DNA of 64,000 bases from Lacinutrix venerupis. GTDB taxonomy: Bacteria; Bacteroidota; Bacteroidia; Flavobacteriales; Flavobacteriaceae. The notes below the pieces were generated by a model. The model saw nothing but the letters and a program-made list of their open reading frames with translations, was not told the DNA's origin and made no database searches. This document shows, one piece after another, positions 44,899 through 55,391 of the stretch (position 1 is its first letter; the number at the start of each line of letters is the position of its first letter). Made by a program: the position numbers and the translations under genes. The stretch lies in assembly GCF_003663945.1 (NCBI RefSeq), contig NZ_RCCH01000009.1, forward strand, positions 51,938 to 115,937, read 5' to 3'.

Positions 44899-44960
44899 TC
44901 AATTAAACTTCTGTTAAATAAACTTTTGAATGTTAAAATTTCGTAACTTCGCAAATAGAT

Positions 44961-45374
44961 ATGAAGCAATTTTTCCATAAAATAATGTCTTTAGCAATGG
45001 CTTTTGTAGTGTTATGCTCTACAATGTCATTTACTGTGAATATGCATTATTGCGGAGATACGTTAGTAGAAACTGCTATTTTTCATAAGGCCAAAGGTTG
45101 CGGAATGGAAATGGAAAAACCATCTACTGAAGGATGTTCTATTACCAAGAAAAATTGTTGTGATGATGAACAATTAACAATTGAAGGTCAAGATGAATTA
45201 CAATTGCAAGTTGACAAAATCACATTTGAACAACAAGTATTTATAGCTTCATTTGTTTACACTTACATTAACCTTTTTGAAGGTTTAGAAAATAACGTTT
45301 CTTCTTACGAAGAATACAAACCGCCACTCGTCATAAGGCAACTCTACAAGATTGACGAGACTTATTTAATTTGA
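44961..45374 (+). CDS. HYC_CC_PP family small exported protein
   Basis: 137 aa with signal peptide (SLAMAFVVLCSTMSFTVNMH). Family landmarks are visible: MHYCGD, KKNCCDDEQ and the C-terminal YKPPLVI, giving the HYC, CC and PP blocks. Also CGMEMEK. Found regularly in flavobacterial metal-resistance clusters; probably a periplasmic metal-binding protein, but not characterised to my knowledge. A TTG-N15-TAACTTCG promoter-like pair precedes it (44926-44951). Confidence 0.8.
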   Translation: MKQFFHKIMSLAMAFVVLCSTMSFTVNMHYCGDTLVETAIFHKAKGCGMEMEKPSTEGCSITKKNCCDDEQLTIEGQDELQLQVDKITFEQQVFIASFVYTYINLFEGLENNVSSYEEYKPPLVIRQLYKIDETYLI

Positions 45375-45645
45375 TTTTTAAACAATAGACTGTTTTATCC
45401 TATGGCTTTATGTCGTAAGGATAATTCGCTGTATTCGGTGTTTTCTTAATACCGAATGAATTTTAAAATGATTGATAGTGAATTTGAATTATATTTTCTT
45501 TAGATGAAATAGAAAATATAAGCATAGCCAAAGTTACGGTTCTATTTTATATTGAAATATAAAGGAAATAGAAACTAATTCAATCGATTATTTTGAAGTT
45601 TATTAGGTATCAAACCAACGTCTAACTGTTTAATAATCAAAGCCA
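45375..45645. other. Intergenic region with two inverted repeats
   Basis: 271 bp without a gene. TTATCCT (45395-45401) pairs with AGGATAA (45418-45424), and ATTCGGT (45433-45439) with ACCGAAT (45451-45457). Neither is followed by a T-run. They could mark the 3' end of the upstream gene or a regulator site for the second pump operon. Confidence 0.35.
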
Positions 45646-48600
45646 ATGCTCAATAAAAGCATCAAATTTTTAATAGAAAATAAACTCGTTGCAGTTCTGC
45701 TACTCGTCCTTTTTGTAGGATGGGGAACTGTTAATGCACCTTTTAATTGGGATACAGGTTTCTTACCAAGTAATCCAGTTGCTGTAGATGCCATACCAGA
45801 TATAGGTGAAAACCAACAAATAGTATTTACTAAATGGGATGGTCGTTCGCCACAAGATATAGAAGACCAAATTACGTATCCATTAACCACATCCTTGTTA
45901 GGGATTCCTGGAGTAAAAACCATTCGTAGTTCCTCTATGTTTGGGTTTTCAAGCATCTATATCATTTTTGAAGAAGACATAGAATTTTACTGGAGTAGAA
46001 GTCGTATTCTCGAAAAACTTAATTCCTTACCAAGTGGTTTATTACCCGAAGGTGTTAATCCTGCATTGGGTCCAGATGCTACAGGATTAGGACAAATATT
46101 TTGGTACACGCTTGAAGGTCGTGACGAAAACGGAAATGTAACTGGTGGTTGGGATTTGCAAGAGTTACGCAGTATTCAGGATTACTATGTAAAGTATGCG
46201 CTGTCCTCTGCAAGTGGTGTTTCAGAGGTTGCTTCTATTGGTGGCTATGTTCAGGAGTATCAAGTGGACGTAAATCCAGAACTAATGCGTCAGTATAATA
46301 TTGGATTGCATCACGTTGTAAAAGCGGTTAAGGAAAGTAATAAGGATATTGGTGCACAGACTTTGGAAATTAACCAAGCCGAATATTTAGTTCGTGGTTT
46401 GGGTTATGTGAAATCCATTTCAGACATCGAAAATGCAGTAGTCACTTCCGAAGATTATACTTCTATTAAGATAAAGGATATTGGTAAAGTTTCATTAGGT
46501 CCTGCAACAAGACGTGGTTTATTAGATAAGGAAGGAGCAGAGGTTGTTGGTGCTGTTGTGGTGGCTCGTTATGGCGCAAACCCAATGGAAGTCATTAATA
46601 ACGTAAAGGAAAAAATTAATGAATTAAGTGCAGGATTACCTTCAAAAGTATTGGCGGATGGTAGAACTTCCCAAGTAACAATAGTCCCATTTTATGACAG
46701 AACAGAACTGATACAAGAAACTTTAGGGACTCTAAATGAAGCATTAACTTTAGAAATCTTAATTACCATCCTGGTAATTATCATTATGGTATTTAATCTT
46801 CGAGCTTCCATACTAATTTCTGGACTTTTACCAGTAGCGGTTTTAATGGTGTTTATTGCGATGAAACTCTTTGGTGTTGATGCTAATATTGTGGCATTAT
46901 CAGGTATTGCTATTGCTATCGGAACAATGGTCGATGTTGGTGTCATACTATCAGAAAATATTATTCGGCATTTAGACGAGAATCGTTCCCACGAAAGTGG
47001 GAATCTCATCCCAATTAACACAGTAGTCTATAACGCAACAGCTGAAGTGTCTGGTGCAATCGTAACCGCAGTTATGACCACCATTATTAGTTTCATTCCT
47101 GTATTTACAATGATTGGAGCGGAAGGAAAACTATTCAGACCATTAGCCTTCACAAAGACTTTTGCATTAACAGCTTCTATAATAGTAGCGTTGTTTTTAA
47201 TTCCACCGTTTGCTGCATTTTTATTCAGAAAGAAAAGCATTAAAAATACTTTTAAATATGTTTTAAATGCTGTTTTAATAGCATTAGGTATCGCTGCAAT
47301 TATCTATGGGTATTGGTTAGGATTAATTTTAATTGCGTTTGGGATTACAGCATTTCTCAATCTTCAAAGTAAGATAACAGACAAACAAGCGAATCTTATC
47401 AATATCATTATTTCAGCATCAGCTATTGTATTCTTGTTAGCCGAATATTGGAGACCATTAGGCGTTGATAAAAGCATTTTTTGGAATCTCATTTTTGTGA
47501 GTGTTATTTGCTTTGGTTTATTAGGTGTTTTCTCATTATTTATAAAATACTACACACGTATTTTAAGGTGGTGTTTAGATAATAAGTTATTGTTTTTATC
47601 TGTACCAACGGCTATTGTAATTGCAGGTTTTTTCATTATGAAAAATACAGGCAAAGAGTTTATGCCCTCATTAAATGAAGGCTCATTTCTACTAATGCCA
47701 ACCTCGATGCCTCATTCTGGCGTGGAAGAAAATAAACGTGTTTTACAGCAATTGGATATGGCAGTAGCCAGTATTCCAGAGATTGAAACCGTAGTTGGTA
47801 AAGCAGGTAGAACAGAATCAGCGTTAGACCCAGCACCTTTGTCGATGTATGAAAATATCATTCAGTATAAACCAGAATATATGCTGAATGAAAACGGACA
47901 ACGCCAACGCTACAAAGTCAATGATGATGGTGAATATGTGTTAAAAAACGGAATGTCATTGCGAGCGGAACAGCGTGAAGCGTGGCAATCTCTTAAAGCA
48001 AAAGAACAACTCATTCCAGACGATGATGGCGAGTTCTACCGTAATTGGCGACCAGAAATACAGTCACCGGACGATATTTGGAATGAAATTGTAAAAGTTA
48101 CCAAATTGCCAGGCGTAACCTCTGCACCAAAGCTACAACCTATTGAAACCCGATTGGTAATGCTTCAAACAGGTATGCGTGCACCTATGGGAATTAAAGT
48201 AAAAGGTCAAGACTTAAAGCAGATTGAAGCGTTTGGTGTGCAATTAGAAAACATCATCAAGGAAGCTGAAGGGGTTAAAAAGGAAGCTGTTTTTGCAGAC
48301 CGTATTGTTGGTAAACCTTATTTGTTAATTGATATTGATAGAGAAAAAATTGCACGTTATGGTATTTCGATACAAGATGTTCAAGATGTATTAAAAGTAG
48401 CAGTAGGTGGTATGGTCTTAACCCAAACGGTAGAAGGTCGAGAGCGATATGGTGTACGAGTACGATACCCAAGAGAATTACGAGCAAACCCAACAGACTT
48501 ACAACAGATTTATGTGCCAGTTGAAAAAGGAAGTCCTGTGCCTTTAAGCGAATTGGCAACTATAAGTTACGAACAAGGTCCACAGGTAATTAAAAGTGAA

Positions 48601-49362
48601 GATACCTTTTTAGTTGGCTATGTATTGTTCGATAAACTAGATGGTTTTGCCGAAGTCAATGTAGTTGAAAGCGCACAAGCTCTAATTCAGCAAAAGATAG
48701 ATAGTGGCGAATTAGTAGTTCCAAAAGGTATTAACTACCAATTTACAGGAACATACGAAAATCAGTTGCGAGCCGAAAAAACCTTGTCGGTTGTTGTACC
48801 GTTAGCATTGGCAATCATTTTCTTAATTCTGTATTTCCAATTCCGTTCTGTAGGTACGTCATTAATGGTATTTACAGGTATTGCAGTAGCATTTGCAGGT
48901 GGTTTTATTATGATTTGGTTGTATGGTCAAGGATGGTTTTTAAACTTCAATTTCTTTGGTGAAAACCTACGCGATTTGTTCCAAATACACCCAATTAATT
49001 TAAGTGTTGCAGTCTGGGTAGGGTTTATTGCACTATTCGGAATTGCAACCGATGATGGTGTAGTTATGGCAACCTATTTAACTCAAACATTCGGTAGAAA
49101 TACACCGGAAAACAAAAAACAGGTTAGAGCATCAGTTGTTGAAGCTGGTGAAAAACGAATCAGACCGTGTTTAATGACTACAGCTACGACCATTTTAGCA
49201 TTATTACCAGTATTAACCTCTACAGGTCGAGGAAGCGATATAATGATACCTATGGCAATACCAAGTTTTGGTGGAATGCTTATAGCCTTAATCACTTTGT
49301 TTGTTGTACCAGTATTGTATAGCTGGAAAGCAGAAGTTCAACTTAAAAGAACATCAAAATGA
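45646..49362 (+). CDS. CusA/CzcA-family heavy-metal RND permease
   Basis: 1238 aa, inner-membrane proton-driven pump. Family stretches: AVDAIPDIGENQQIVFTKW, RSSSMFGFSSIYIIFEED, GTMVDVGVILSENIIRHL and GIATDDGVVMATYLTQTFG. Longer than E. coli CusA (1047) because of two insertions, one a hydrophobic 4-helix stretch around residues 525-620 and one around 750-800. No TolC domain is fused, unlike the first pump; a separate TolC gene follows with 4 bp overlap. With the copper genes downstream it is probably a Cu/Ag pump (inference). Confidence 0.92.
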   Translation: MLNKSIKFLIENKLVAVLLLVLFVGWGTVNAPFNWDTGFLPSNPVAVDAIPDIGENQQIVFTKWDGRSPQDIEDQITYPLTTSLLGIPGVKTIRSSSMFGFSSIYIIFEEDIEFYWSRSRILEKLNSLPSGLLPEGVNPALGPDATGLGQIFWYTLEGRDENGNVTGGWDLQELRSIQDYYVKYALSSASGVSEVASIGGYVQEYQVDVNPELMRQYNIGLHHVVKAVKESNKDIGAQTLEINQAEYLVRGLGYVKSISDIENAVVTSEDYTSIKIKDIGKVSLGPATRRGLLDKEGAEVVGAVVVARYGANPMEVINNVKEKINELSAGLPSKVLADGRTSQVTIVPFYDRTELIQETLGTLNEALTLEILITILVIIIMVFNLRASILISGLLPVAVLMVFIAMKLFGVDANIVALSGIAIAIGTMVDVGVILSENIIRHLDENRSHESGNLIPINTVVYNATAEVSGAIVTAVMTTIISFIPVFTMIGAEGKLFRPLAFTKTFALTASIIVALFLIPPFAAFLFRKKSIKNTFKYVLNAVLIALGIAAIIYGYWLGLILIAFGITAFLNLQSKITDKQANLINIIISASAIVFLLAEYWRPLGVDKSIFWNLIFVSVICFGLLGVFSLFIKYYTRILRWCLDNKLLFLSVPTAIVIAGFFIMKNTGKEFMPSLNEGSFLLMPTSMPHSGVEENKRVLQQLDMAVASIPEIETVVGKAGRTESALDPAPLSMYENIIQYKPEYMLNENGQRQRYKVNDDGEYVLKNGMSLRAEQREAWQSLKAKEQLIPDDDGEFYRNWRPEIQSPDDIWNEIVKVTKLPGVTSAPKLQPIETRLVMLQTGMRAPMGIKVKGQDLKQIEAFGVQLENIIKEAEGVKKEAVFADRIVGKPYLLIDIDREKIARYGISIQDVQDVLKVAVGGMVLTQTVEGRERYGVRVRYPRELRANPTDLQQIYVPVEKGSPVPLSELATISYEQGPQVIKSEDTFLVGYVLFDKLDGFAEVNVVESAQALIQQKIDSGELVVPKGINYQFTGTYENQLRAEKTLSVVVPLALAIIFLILYFQFRSVGTSLMVFTGIAVAFAGGFIMIWLYGQGWFLNFNFFGENLRDLFQIHPINLSVAVWVGFIALFGIATDDGVVMATYLTQTFGRNTPENKKQVRASVVEAGEKRIRPCLMTTATTILALLPVLTSTGRGSDIMIPMAIPSFGGMLIALITLFVVPVLYSWKAEVQLKRTSK

Positions 49363-50594
49363 AATATAAATCAATACAAATAAAAATCGTCTTGGCTCTT
49401 GGCTCTTGTTTCTTGAGTCTTTTTGCGAACGCTCAACAATTAGAAATACTTATCGATGAAGCCTTAACAAACAATCCAGAAATTCAAAAGTTTGAGTTAC
49501 AATACAAAAGAGCTTCCGAAAAGGTAAACGAGGTCAACACCATTCCTAATACCGAATTTGGTGTTGGTTATTTTGTGAGTGAGCCAGAAACACGAACAGG
49601 TGCACAACGCTTTAAAGTATCTGCTAAACAAATGTTACCGTGGTTTGGGACTATTACTTCGAGAGAAAATTACGTGAGTTCATTGGCAGATGCTAAATAC
49701 GAAGACATTGTCATCGCAAAGCGAAAACTAATGGCTTCGGTATCACAATCCTATTATAATCTATACGCTAACAAAGCAAAGCAAAAGGTTTTAACTGAAA
49801 ACATCAAACTATTAGAAACTTATGAAACGTTGGCATTAACTTCTGTAGAGGTTGGTAAAGCATCCGCAGTAGATGTGTTGCGATTGCAAATGCGTCAGAA
49901 CGAAATGCAACAATTAAAAGATGTATTGCAACAACAGTTTTTAGCAGAACAAACTAACTTCAATAATCTATTGAATAGAGATAATGATGTTACCGTGAAT
50001 GTGGTAGATAGTTTACTGATACCTTCAGAAGACTTTGATATTACTTTTGAAAATTTAGCATTACATCCTGAATTACTAAAATTTGATAAACTCTATCAAT
50101 CCATAGAGCAATCAGAATTATTGAATCAAAAAGAAAGCAGTCCAATGATTGGTTTTGGATTAGATTATATCAATGTTGCTGAAAGACCAAATATGGATTT
50201 CAGCGATAACGGAAAGGATATTGTAATGCCAATGGTTTCGGTATCTATCCCAATTTTCAATAAGAAATATAAATCCCAGACCAAACAAAATGATTTGCAA
50301 CAGCAGGAAATTACTGCTCAAAAACAGGAACGTTTAAATTCATTGGAAACGCTTTTATACAAAGCGATTAACGAACGCATTTCTGCAAGAATAAGTTATG
50401 CTACCCAAACCAAAAACCTACAGCAAGCCAAAGATGCAGAAGACATTTTAATCAAAAGCTATGAAACAGGAACGATAGATTTTAATGATGTTTTAGATAT
50501 TCAAGAGTTGCAGCTAAAGTTTCAAATGAACCAAATAGAATCTGTGAAGACCTACTATGTGCAAAGTACAATCATTAATTATTTAATTCAGTAA
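49359..50594 (+). CDS. TolC/CusC-family outer membrane channel
   Basis: 411 aa, signal peptide ending FANAQ. Two copies of the long coiled-coil repeat are visible (QLEILIDEALTNNPEIQKFE; ASAVDVLRLQMRQNEMQQLK; TGTIDFNDVLDIQELQLKF). Forms the exit duct for the CusA pump. It starts four bases inside the cusA stop, and the multicopper oxidase follows after 3 bp. Confidence 0.9.
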   Translation: MKYKSIQIKIVLALGSCFLSLFANAQQLEILIDEALTNNPEIQKFELQYKRASEKVNEVNTIPNTEFGVGYFVSEPETRTGAQRFKVSAKQMLPWFGTITSRENYVSSLADAKYEDIVIAKRKLMASVSQSYYNLYANKAKQKVLTENIKLLETYETLALTSVEVGKASAVDVLRLQMRQNEMQQLKDVLQQQFLAEQTNFNNLLNRDNDVTVNVVDSLLIPSEDFDITFENLALHPELLKFDKLYQSIEQSELLNQKESSPMIGFGLDYINVAERPNMDFSDNGKDIVMPMVSVSIPIFNKKYKSQTKQNDLQQQEITAQKQERLNSLETLLYKAINERISARISYATQTKNLQQAKDAEDILIKSYETGTIDFNDVLDIQELQLKFQMNQIESVKTYYVQSTIINYLIQ

Positions 50595-50597
50595 ACA

Positions 50598-52871
50598 ATG
50601 AAAACATTTAACACAATATTTCTCTTGTTTCTAACTTCAATGGCATTTGCCCAAGTTGGTACAAATGGTCAAGATAGAAAAGAAGAAGGCCGAAACATAC
50701 AAGAGTATAACCTTACTATAGAAGAAAATGAAATAACTCTTTCAGGTGTAACCGCCAAAGGAATGACAATTAATGGTGGAATTCCAGGTCCTACATTAGA
50801 ATTTAATGAAGGTGACCTCGCTATTATTAACGTAACCAATAAAATGGATGAAGAAACCTCTGTACATTGGCACGGTTTAATACTTCCTAATTTTTATGAT
50901 GGTGTACCTTATTTAACTACGCCACCTATAAAACCAAACACTACATTTCAATATAGAATACCTATAAACCAATCTGGCACATATTGGTATCATTCCCACA
51001 CGATGTTGCAAGAGCAAAAAGGAGTTTATGGCTCAATAGTCATTCATCCTAAAGAAAAGACCTTGGACTATGATAAGGATTTAGTCGTAGTCCTTTCCGA
51101 TTGGACAAATGAAAAACCAATAAATGTACTGCGAAACCTTAAACGAGGAAATGAGTGGTATCAGGTTAAAAAAGGAACAGCGGTACCATTAAGCAGAGTT
51201 ATAAAAGAAGATGCATTAGGCGCACAATTCAAATTTTGGCGCGATAGAATGGAAGGTGCAGATATTGCAGATATCTACTATCCTGCGTTTTTAGCCAATG
51301 GTAAAAAAGTTGCAGAATATCCAGAGTTTAAAGCAGGTGAAAAAGTACGACTACGTTTTATTAATGCATCTGCTTCATCTTATTATTGGCTGGATTTTGG
51401 TGGTGGTAACCCGATGATTGTAGCGAGTGATGGTGTGGATGTAACACCAAAATATAAAAACCGATTTCTTTTTGCAATTGCCGAAACCTATGATGTGATT
51501 GTAACCATTCCAGAAGGTACATTAGAGATTACAGCAACAGCCCAAGATGGTTCTGGCAACACCTCAATCCGTTTGGGTAGCGGAAAATTGTATCCAGCTA
51601 CTGTAATAGACAGACCAGATAAAGTGGCTATGATGAAGCAAATGGCAACAATGGATATGAAGATGGGTGCACCTGCTTTAGTAGGAAATAAAAACAGTAA
51701 CACACCAGAAGTCCTAATGCAGAAATATGGGATGAAGATGAATATGGATATGAAAGATGGACAGATGGAGAATGAAATGAATATGGAAATGAAAAAGGAT
51801 GTGATGCCAATGAATCATAAGATGATGCAAAAGGACACCACTTCATTTAATTATGACACACGTAAAACCTATTTCAATTATGATTTTTTAAAGGCAAAAG
51901 AAAACACGACTTATAAGGCAGACATACCTGTAACCGACCTTTTACTTAATCTAACAGGTAATATGCAACGTTATGTTTGGAGTTTGAATGGCATACCACT
52001 TTCGGAAACAGACAAAATTAAAATTAAAGGTGGAGAGGTTACTAGAATTACTTTGAATAACCTAACAATGATGCATCATCCAATGCACTTACACGGACAT
52101 TACTTTAGGGTCATCAATGAAAATGGCGAACGTTCCCCATTAAAACATACCGTCAATGTACCACCTATGCAAAAAGTGGTCATCGAATTTTATAACGAAG
52201 AATATGGTGATTGGTTCTTTCATTGTCACGTGTTATATCATATGATGGGTGGTATGGCAAGAGTATTTAGCTATGATACACCACGCGATGAAAGGATGAA
52301 ACCTTATCCAGTACAAAACCTAATTGACGAGACAGACCATTACTATTCGTGGGGAGCTGCACGTGTAGGTTCAAACTTTAATGAACTTTTATTGATGTCG
52401 AGCAACATCCGCAACGAATTTGGACTACGTGCCGAGTTTGATTATAACCAAAATGCCGAAATAGAAGTAAATTATAATCGCTACCTCAATGATTGGGTAC
52501 GCGTGTATGCAGGCGTAAATACTGAAACTTCAACACCAGATTCTTATGATACATTCAATACTGTGGGATTGGTTGGAGTTAAATATTTCACGCCTTACAG
52601 ATTTAATGTCGATGTGAGTATGGACCATCAATTGCGCCCAAGAATACGTTTGGACAGAGAACTATTGATTTTTCCTAGAATTTTTCTCGAAGGAGAATAC
52701 GAGTACAGAGCAGATTTTGGATGGGTTAATGAGTTAGAAAACAACAAATCTTATGAAGGTGAAACTCAATGGTTAATTGGAGCATCGTACATCTTATCTC
52801 GAAATTTTTCAATTCAAGGGAATTATAACAACCGATATGGTTGGGGTGGTGGACTTTCAATTAGATTTTAA
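50598..52871 (+). CDS. Multicopper oxidase fused to a CopB-like outer-membrane barrel
   Basis: 757 aa, signal peptide ending AFAQ. Copper sites: HWHGLILP and YWYHSHTM in the N-terminal cupredoxin, then HHPMHLHGHYF and FFHCHVLYHMMGGM in the C-terminal one, so all type 1/2/3 ligands are present. A Met-rich insertion (residues ~340-410, MKMNMDMKDGQMENEMNMEM) resembles the Cu(I)-binding loops of CopA/PcoA. The last ~190 residues (from NLIDETDHYYSWGAARVG) look like a beta-barrel related to CopB, ending in the aromatic beta-signal LSIRF. It would oxidise Cu(I) at the outer membrane. Confidence 0.9.
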   Translation: MKTFNTIFLLFLTSMAFAQVGTNGQDRKEEGRNIQEYNLTIEENEITLSGVTAKGMTINGGIPGPTLEFNEGDLAIINVTNKMDEETSVHWHGLILPNFYDGVPYLTTPPIKPNTTFQYRIPINQSGTYWYHSHTMLQEQKGVYGSIVIHPKEKTLDYDKDLVVVLSDWTNEKPINVLRNLKRGNEWYQVKKGTAVPLSRVIKEDALGAQFKFWRDRMEGADIADIYYPAFLANGKKVAEYPEFKAGEKVRLRFINASASSYYWLDFGGGNPMIVASDGVDVTPKYKNRFLFAIAETYDVIVTIPEGTLEITATAQDGSGNTSIRLGSGKLYPATVIDRPDKVAMMKQMATMDMKMGAPALVGNKNSNTPEVLMQKYGMKMNMDMKDGQMENEMNMEMKKDVMPMNHKMMQKDTTSFNYDTRKTYFNYDFLKAKENTTYKADIPVTDLLLNLTGNMQRYVWSLNGIPLSETDKIKIKGGEVTRITLNNLTMMHHPMHLHGHYFRVINENGERSPLKHTVNVPPMQKVVIEFYNEEYGDWFFHCHVLYHMMGGMARVFSYDTPRDERMKPYPVQNLIDETDHYYSWGAARVGSNFNELLLMSSNIRNEFGLRAEFDYNQNAEIEVNYNRYLNDWVRVYAGVNTETSTPDSYDTFNTVGLVGVKYFTPYRFNVDVSMDHQLRPRIRLDRELLIFPRIFLEGEYEYRADFGWVNELENNKSYEGETQWLIGASYILSRNFSIQGNYNNRYGWGGGLSIRF

Positions 52872-52885
52872 ATAAAATTATAACA

Positions 52886-55387
52886 ATGAAACACACATAT
52901 CATATACACGGAATGACTTGCAACGGTTGTCGCAGTCACGTTGAAGAAACGCTCTCTAAAGTAGAAGGTGTTTCAAAAGCAACAGTCGATTTAGATAAGG
53001 CAGAAGCTACCATCGAAATGGAATCGCATATTCCTCTAGAAAAGTTTCAAGAAGCCTTAAAAAAGGATGGTGATAGATACAGTATTCATAAACAAGGTGA
53101 ACAGCATCAACATTCAATAGATAAAAAGAAAGAGCAACCCAAAGGAAAAGGCACAGGCACATTTTATTGTCCTATGCATTGCGAAGACGATAAAACTTAT
53201 GATGAACCAGGCGATTGTCCTGTTTGCGGAATGGATTTGGTGGAAGAACAAAATCTATCAGCAACTTCAAAGGAACAATGGACGTGTCCTATGCATCCAG
53301 AAATTGTCAAAGACGAAGCAGGTTCGTGTCCTATTTGTGGGATGGATTTAGTGCCAATGGAAGCAGATAGTTCAGCAGAAGAAAAAACGTATAAAAAGCT
53401 ATTAAAGAAATTTTGGATTGCCACAGCATTTACCTTGCCCATTTTCTTAATGGCTATGAGCGAAATGCTCAATAACAATCCGTTGTACGATATAATGGAA
53501 CAGAAATATTGGAACTGGATTCAGTTTGCATTATCAATTCCAGTAGTGTTTTATGCCACTTGGATGTTCTTTGAACGTGCCTATAAAAGCATTAAGACTT
53601 GGAATCTCAATATGTTTACACTTATTGGGATTGGTGCAGGTGTGGCGTGGTCGTTTAGTGTTTTTGGTATGTTCTTTCCAGACGTATTTCCAAGTCAATT
53701 TAAAACTGAATCAGGCGCAGTTCACGTCTATTTTGAAGCAGCAACAGTTATTCTAACGTTAGTGCTTTTAGGTCAATTGTTAGAAGCTCGTGCCCATAGT
53801 AAAACCAATTCGGCAGTAAAAGAACTGTTGAAATTAGCACCTAATAAGGCCATAAAAATAGTAGATGGTGAAGAAGTTGAAGTCAGTATTGACGAGATAG
53901 AACTTAATGATATTCTAAAAGTAAAACCAGGAGATAAAATTCCTGTGGATGGTGTGATAACTGAAGGCGAAACAACTATTGATGAATCTATGATTACAGG
54001 CGAACCTATTCCTGTAAACAAATCTCAAGAAGATAAAGTAAGTAGCGGAACCATTAATGGGAATCAATCCTTTTTAATGAAAGCAGAAAAGGTAGGAAGT
54101 GACACTTTATTATCACAAATCATTCATATGGTTAATGATGCCAGTAGAAGTCGTGCACCTATTCAAAATTTAGCAGATAAAGTTTCAGGCTATTTTGTGC
54201 CAGTTGTAGTTCTTATTTCTATTATCACATTTATTGTATGGTCTATTTGGGGACCAGAACCAGTTTATGTGTATGCGTTTGTCAATGCAATTGCAGTACT
54301 AATCATTGCTTGTCCTTGTGCTTTAGGTTTAGCAACACCAATGTCTGTAATGGTTGGTGTGGGTAAAGGTGCTCAAAATGGTGTATTGATTAAAAATGCT
54401 GAAGCTCTTGAAAAAATGGATAAGGTAAATACGCTTATCGTTGACAAGACAGGAACAATTACCGAAGGAAAACCAACAGTTGAAACCGTTGGAGCTTTTA
54501 ATGATGCTTTAAGCGAAAAAGAAGTGTTACAATACATCGTGTCATTAAATACAAATAGCGAACATCCTTTGGCAGAAGCGACAGTTAAATATGGCAAAGA
54601 ACACAACGCAGAAATTTTAAAGTCCGAAGATTTTAGTGCTGTTACAGGAAAAGGTGTTGAAGCTAAAATTGATGGAAAAAATGTAGCATTAGGTAATCCT
54701 AAAATGATGGAATATGCTAAAGCGGATATTACTTCTAAAATGAAAGACGAAGCTAAATCTTACCAAGAACAGGGTAAAACAGTTTCTTATTTGTCAATAG
54801 ATGAAACCGTCGTTGGATATGTAGTTATAGGCGATAAGATAAAAGAAACAAGTGCTAAAGCCATTAAAGCACTTCAGGATAAAGGGATTGATGTTATAAT
54901 GCTTACAGGTGATAATCACGATACAGCACAAGCAGTAGCATCAGAACTAAATCTTGCAGATTTTAAAGCCAGTATGTTACCAGAGGACAAACTCAAAGAA
55001 GTAGAAAAATTACAAGAAAACGGAAAAGTAGTTGCTATGGCAGGTGATGGTATTAATGATGCACCAGCATTGGCTAAAAGTGATGTCGGTATTGCTATGG
55101 GAACTGGAACAGACGTAGCGATAGAAAGTGCTATGATAACTTTAGTAAAAGGCGATTTACACGGTATTGTAAAAGCAAAAAATTTAAGTAATGCTGTAAT
55201 GAAGAACATTAAGCAAAACCTATTTTTTGCACTTATCTACAACACTTTAGGTGTACCTATTGCAGCAGGTGTGTTGTTTCCATTCTTCGGAATACTACTC
55301 TCGCCAATGATAGCAGCTTTAGCAATGAGTTTTAGTTCGGTTTCGGTAATAGGTAACGCATTACGATTAAGAACAAAAAACATTTAA
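52886..55387 (+). CDS. Copper-transporting P1B-ATPase with HMA and metal-binding domains
   Basis: 833 aa. Order: HMA domain with GMTCNGC (residues 5-11); two heavy-metal-binding motifs TFYCPMHCEDD...CPVCGMDL and WTCPMHPEIV...CPICGMDL (about 92-165); eight transmembrane helices with CPCALGLATP; actuator TGEP; DKTGT phosphorylation site; HP motif; GDGINDAP. The GMTCxxC and CPC patterns mark the Cu(I) type. Exports copper from the cytoplasm toward the oxidase and pump encoded beside it. Confidence 0.95.
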   Translation: MKHTYHIHGMTCNGCRSHVEETLSKVEGVSKATVDLDKAEATIEMESHIPLEKFQEALKKDGDRYSIHKQGEQHQHSIDKKKEQPKGKGTGTFYCPMHCEDDKTYDEPGDCPVCGMDLVEEQNLSATSKEQWTCPMHPEIVKDEAGSCPICGMDLVPMEADSSAEEKTYKKLLKKFWIATAFTLPIFLMAMSEMLNNNPLYDIMEQKYWNWIQFALSIPVVFYATWMFFERAYKSIKTWNLNMFTLIGIGAGVAWSFSVFGMFFPDVFPSQFKTESGAVHVYFEAATVILTLVLLGQLLEARAHSKTNSAVKELLKLAPNKAIKIVDGEEVEVSIDEIELNDILKVKPGDKIPVDGVITEGETTIDESMITGEPIPVNKSQEDKVSSGTINGNQSFLMKAEKVGSDTLLSQIIHMVNDASRSRAPIQNLADKVSGYFVPVVVLISIITFIVWSIWGPEPVYVYAFVNAIAVLIIACPCALGLATPMSVMVGVGKGAQNGVLIKNAEALEKMDKVNTLIVDKTGTITEGKPTVETVGAFNDALSEKEVLQYIVSLNTNSEHPLAEATVKYGKEHNAEILKSEDFSAVTGKGVEAKIDGKNVALGNPKMMEYAKADITSKMKDEAKSYQEQGKTVSYLSIDETVVGYVVIGDKIKETSAKAIKALQDKGIDVIMLTGDNHDTAQAVASELNLADFKASMLPEDKLKEVEKLQENGKVVAMAGDGINDAPALAKSDVGIAMGTGTDVAIESAMITLVKGDLHGIVKAKNLSNAVMKNIKQNLFFALIYNTLGVPIAAGVLFPFFGILLSPMIAALAMSFSSVSVIGNALRLRTKNI

Positions 55388-55391
55388 TTAT

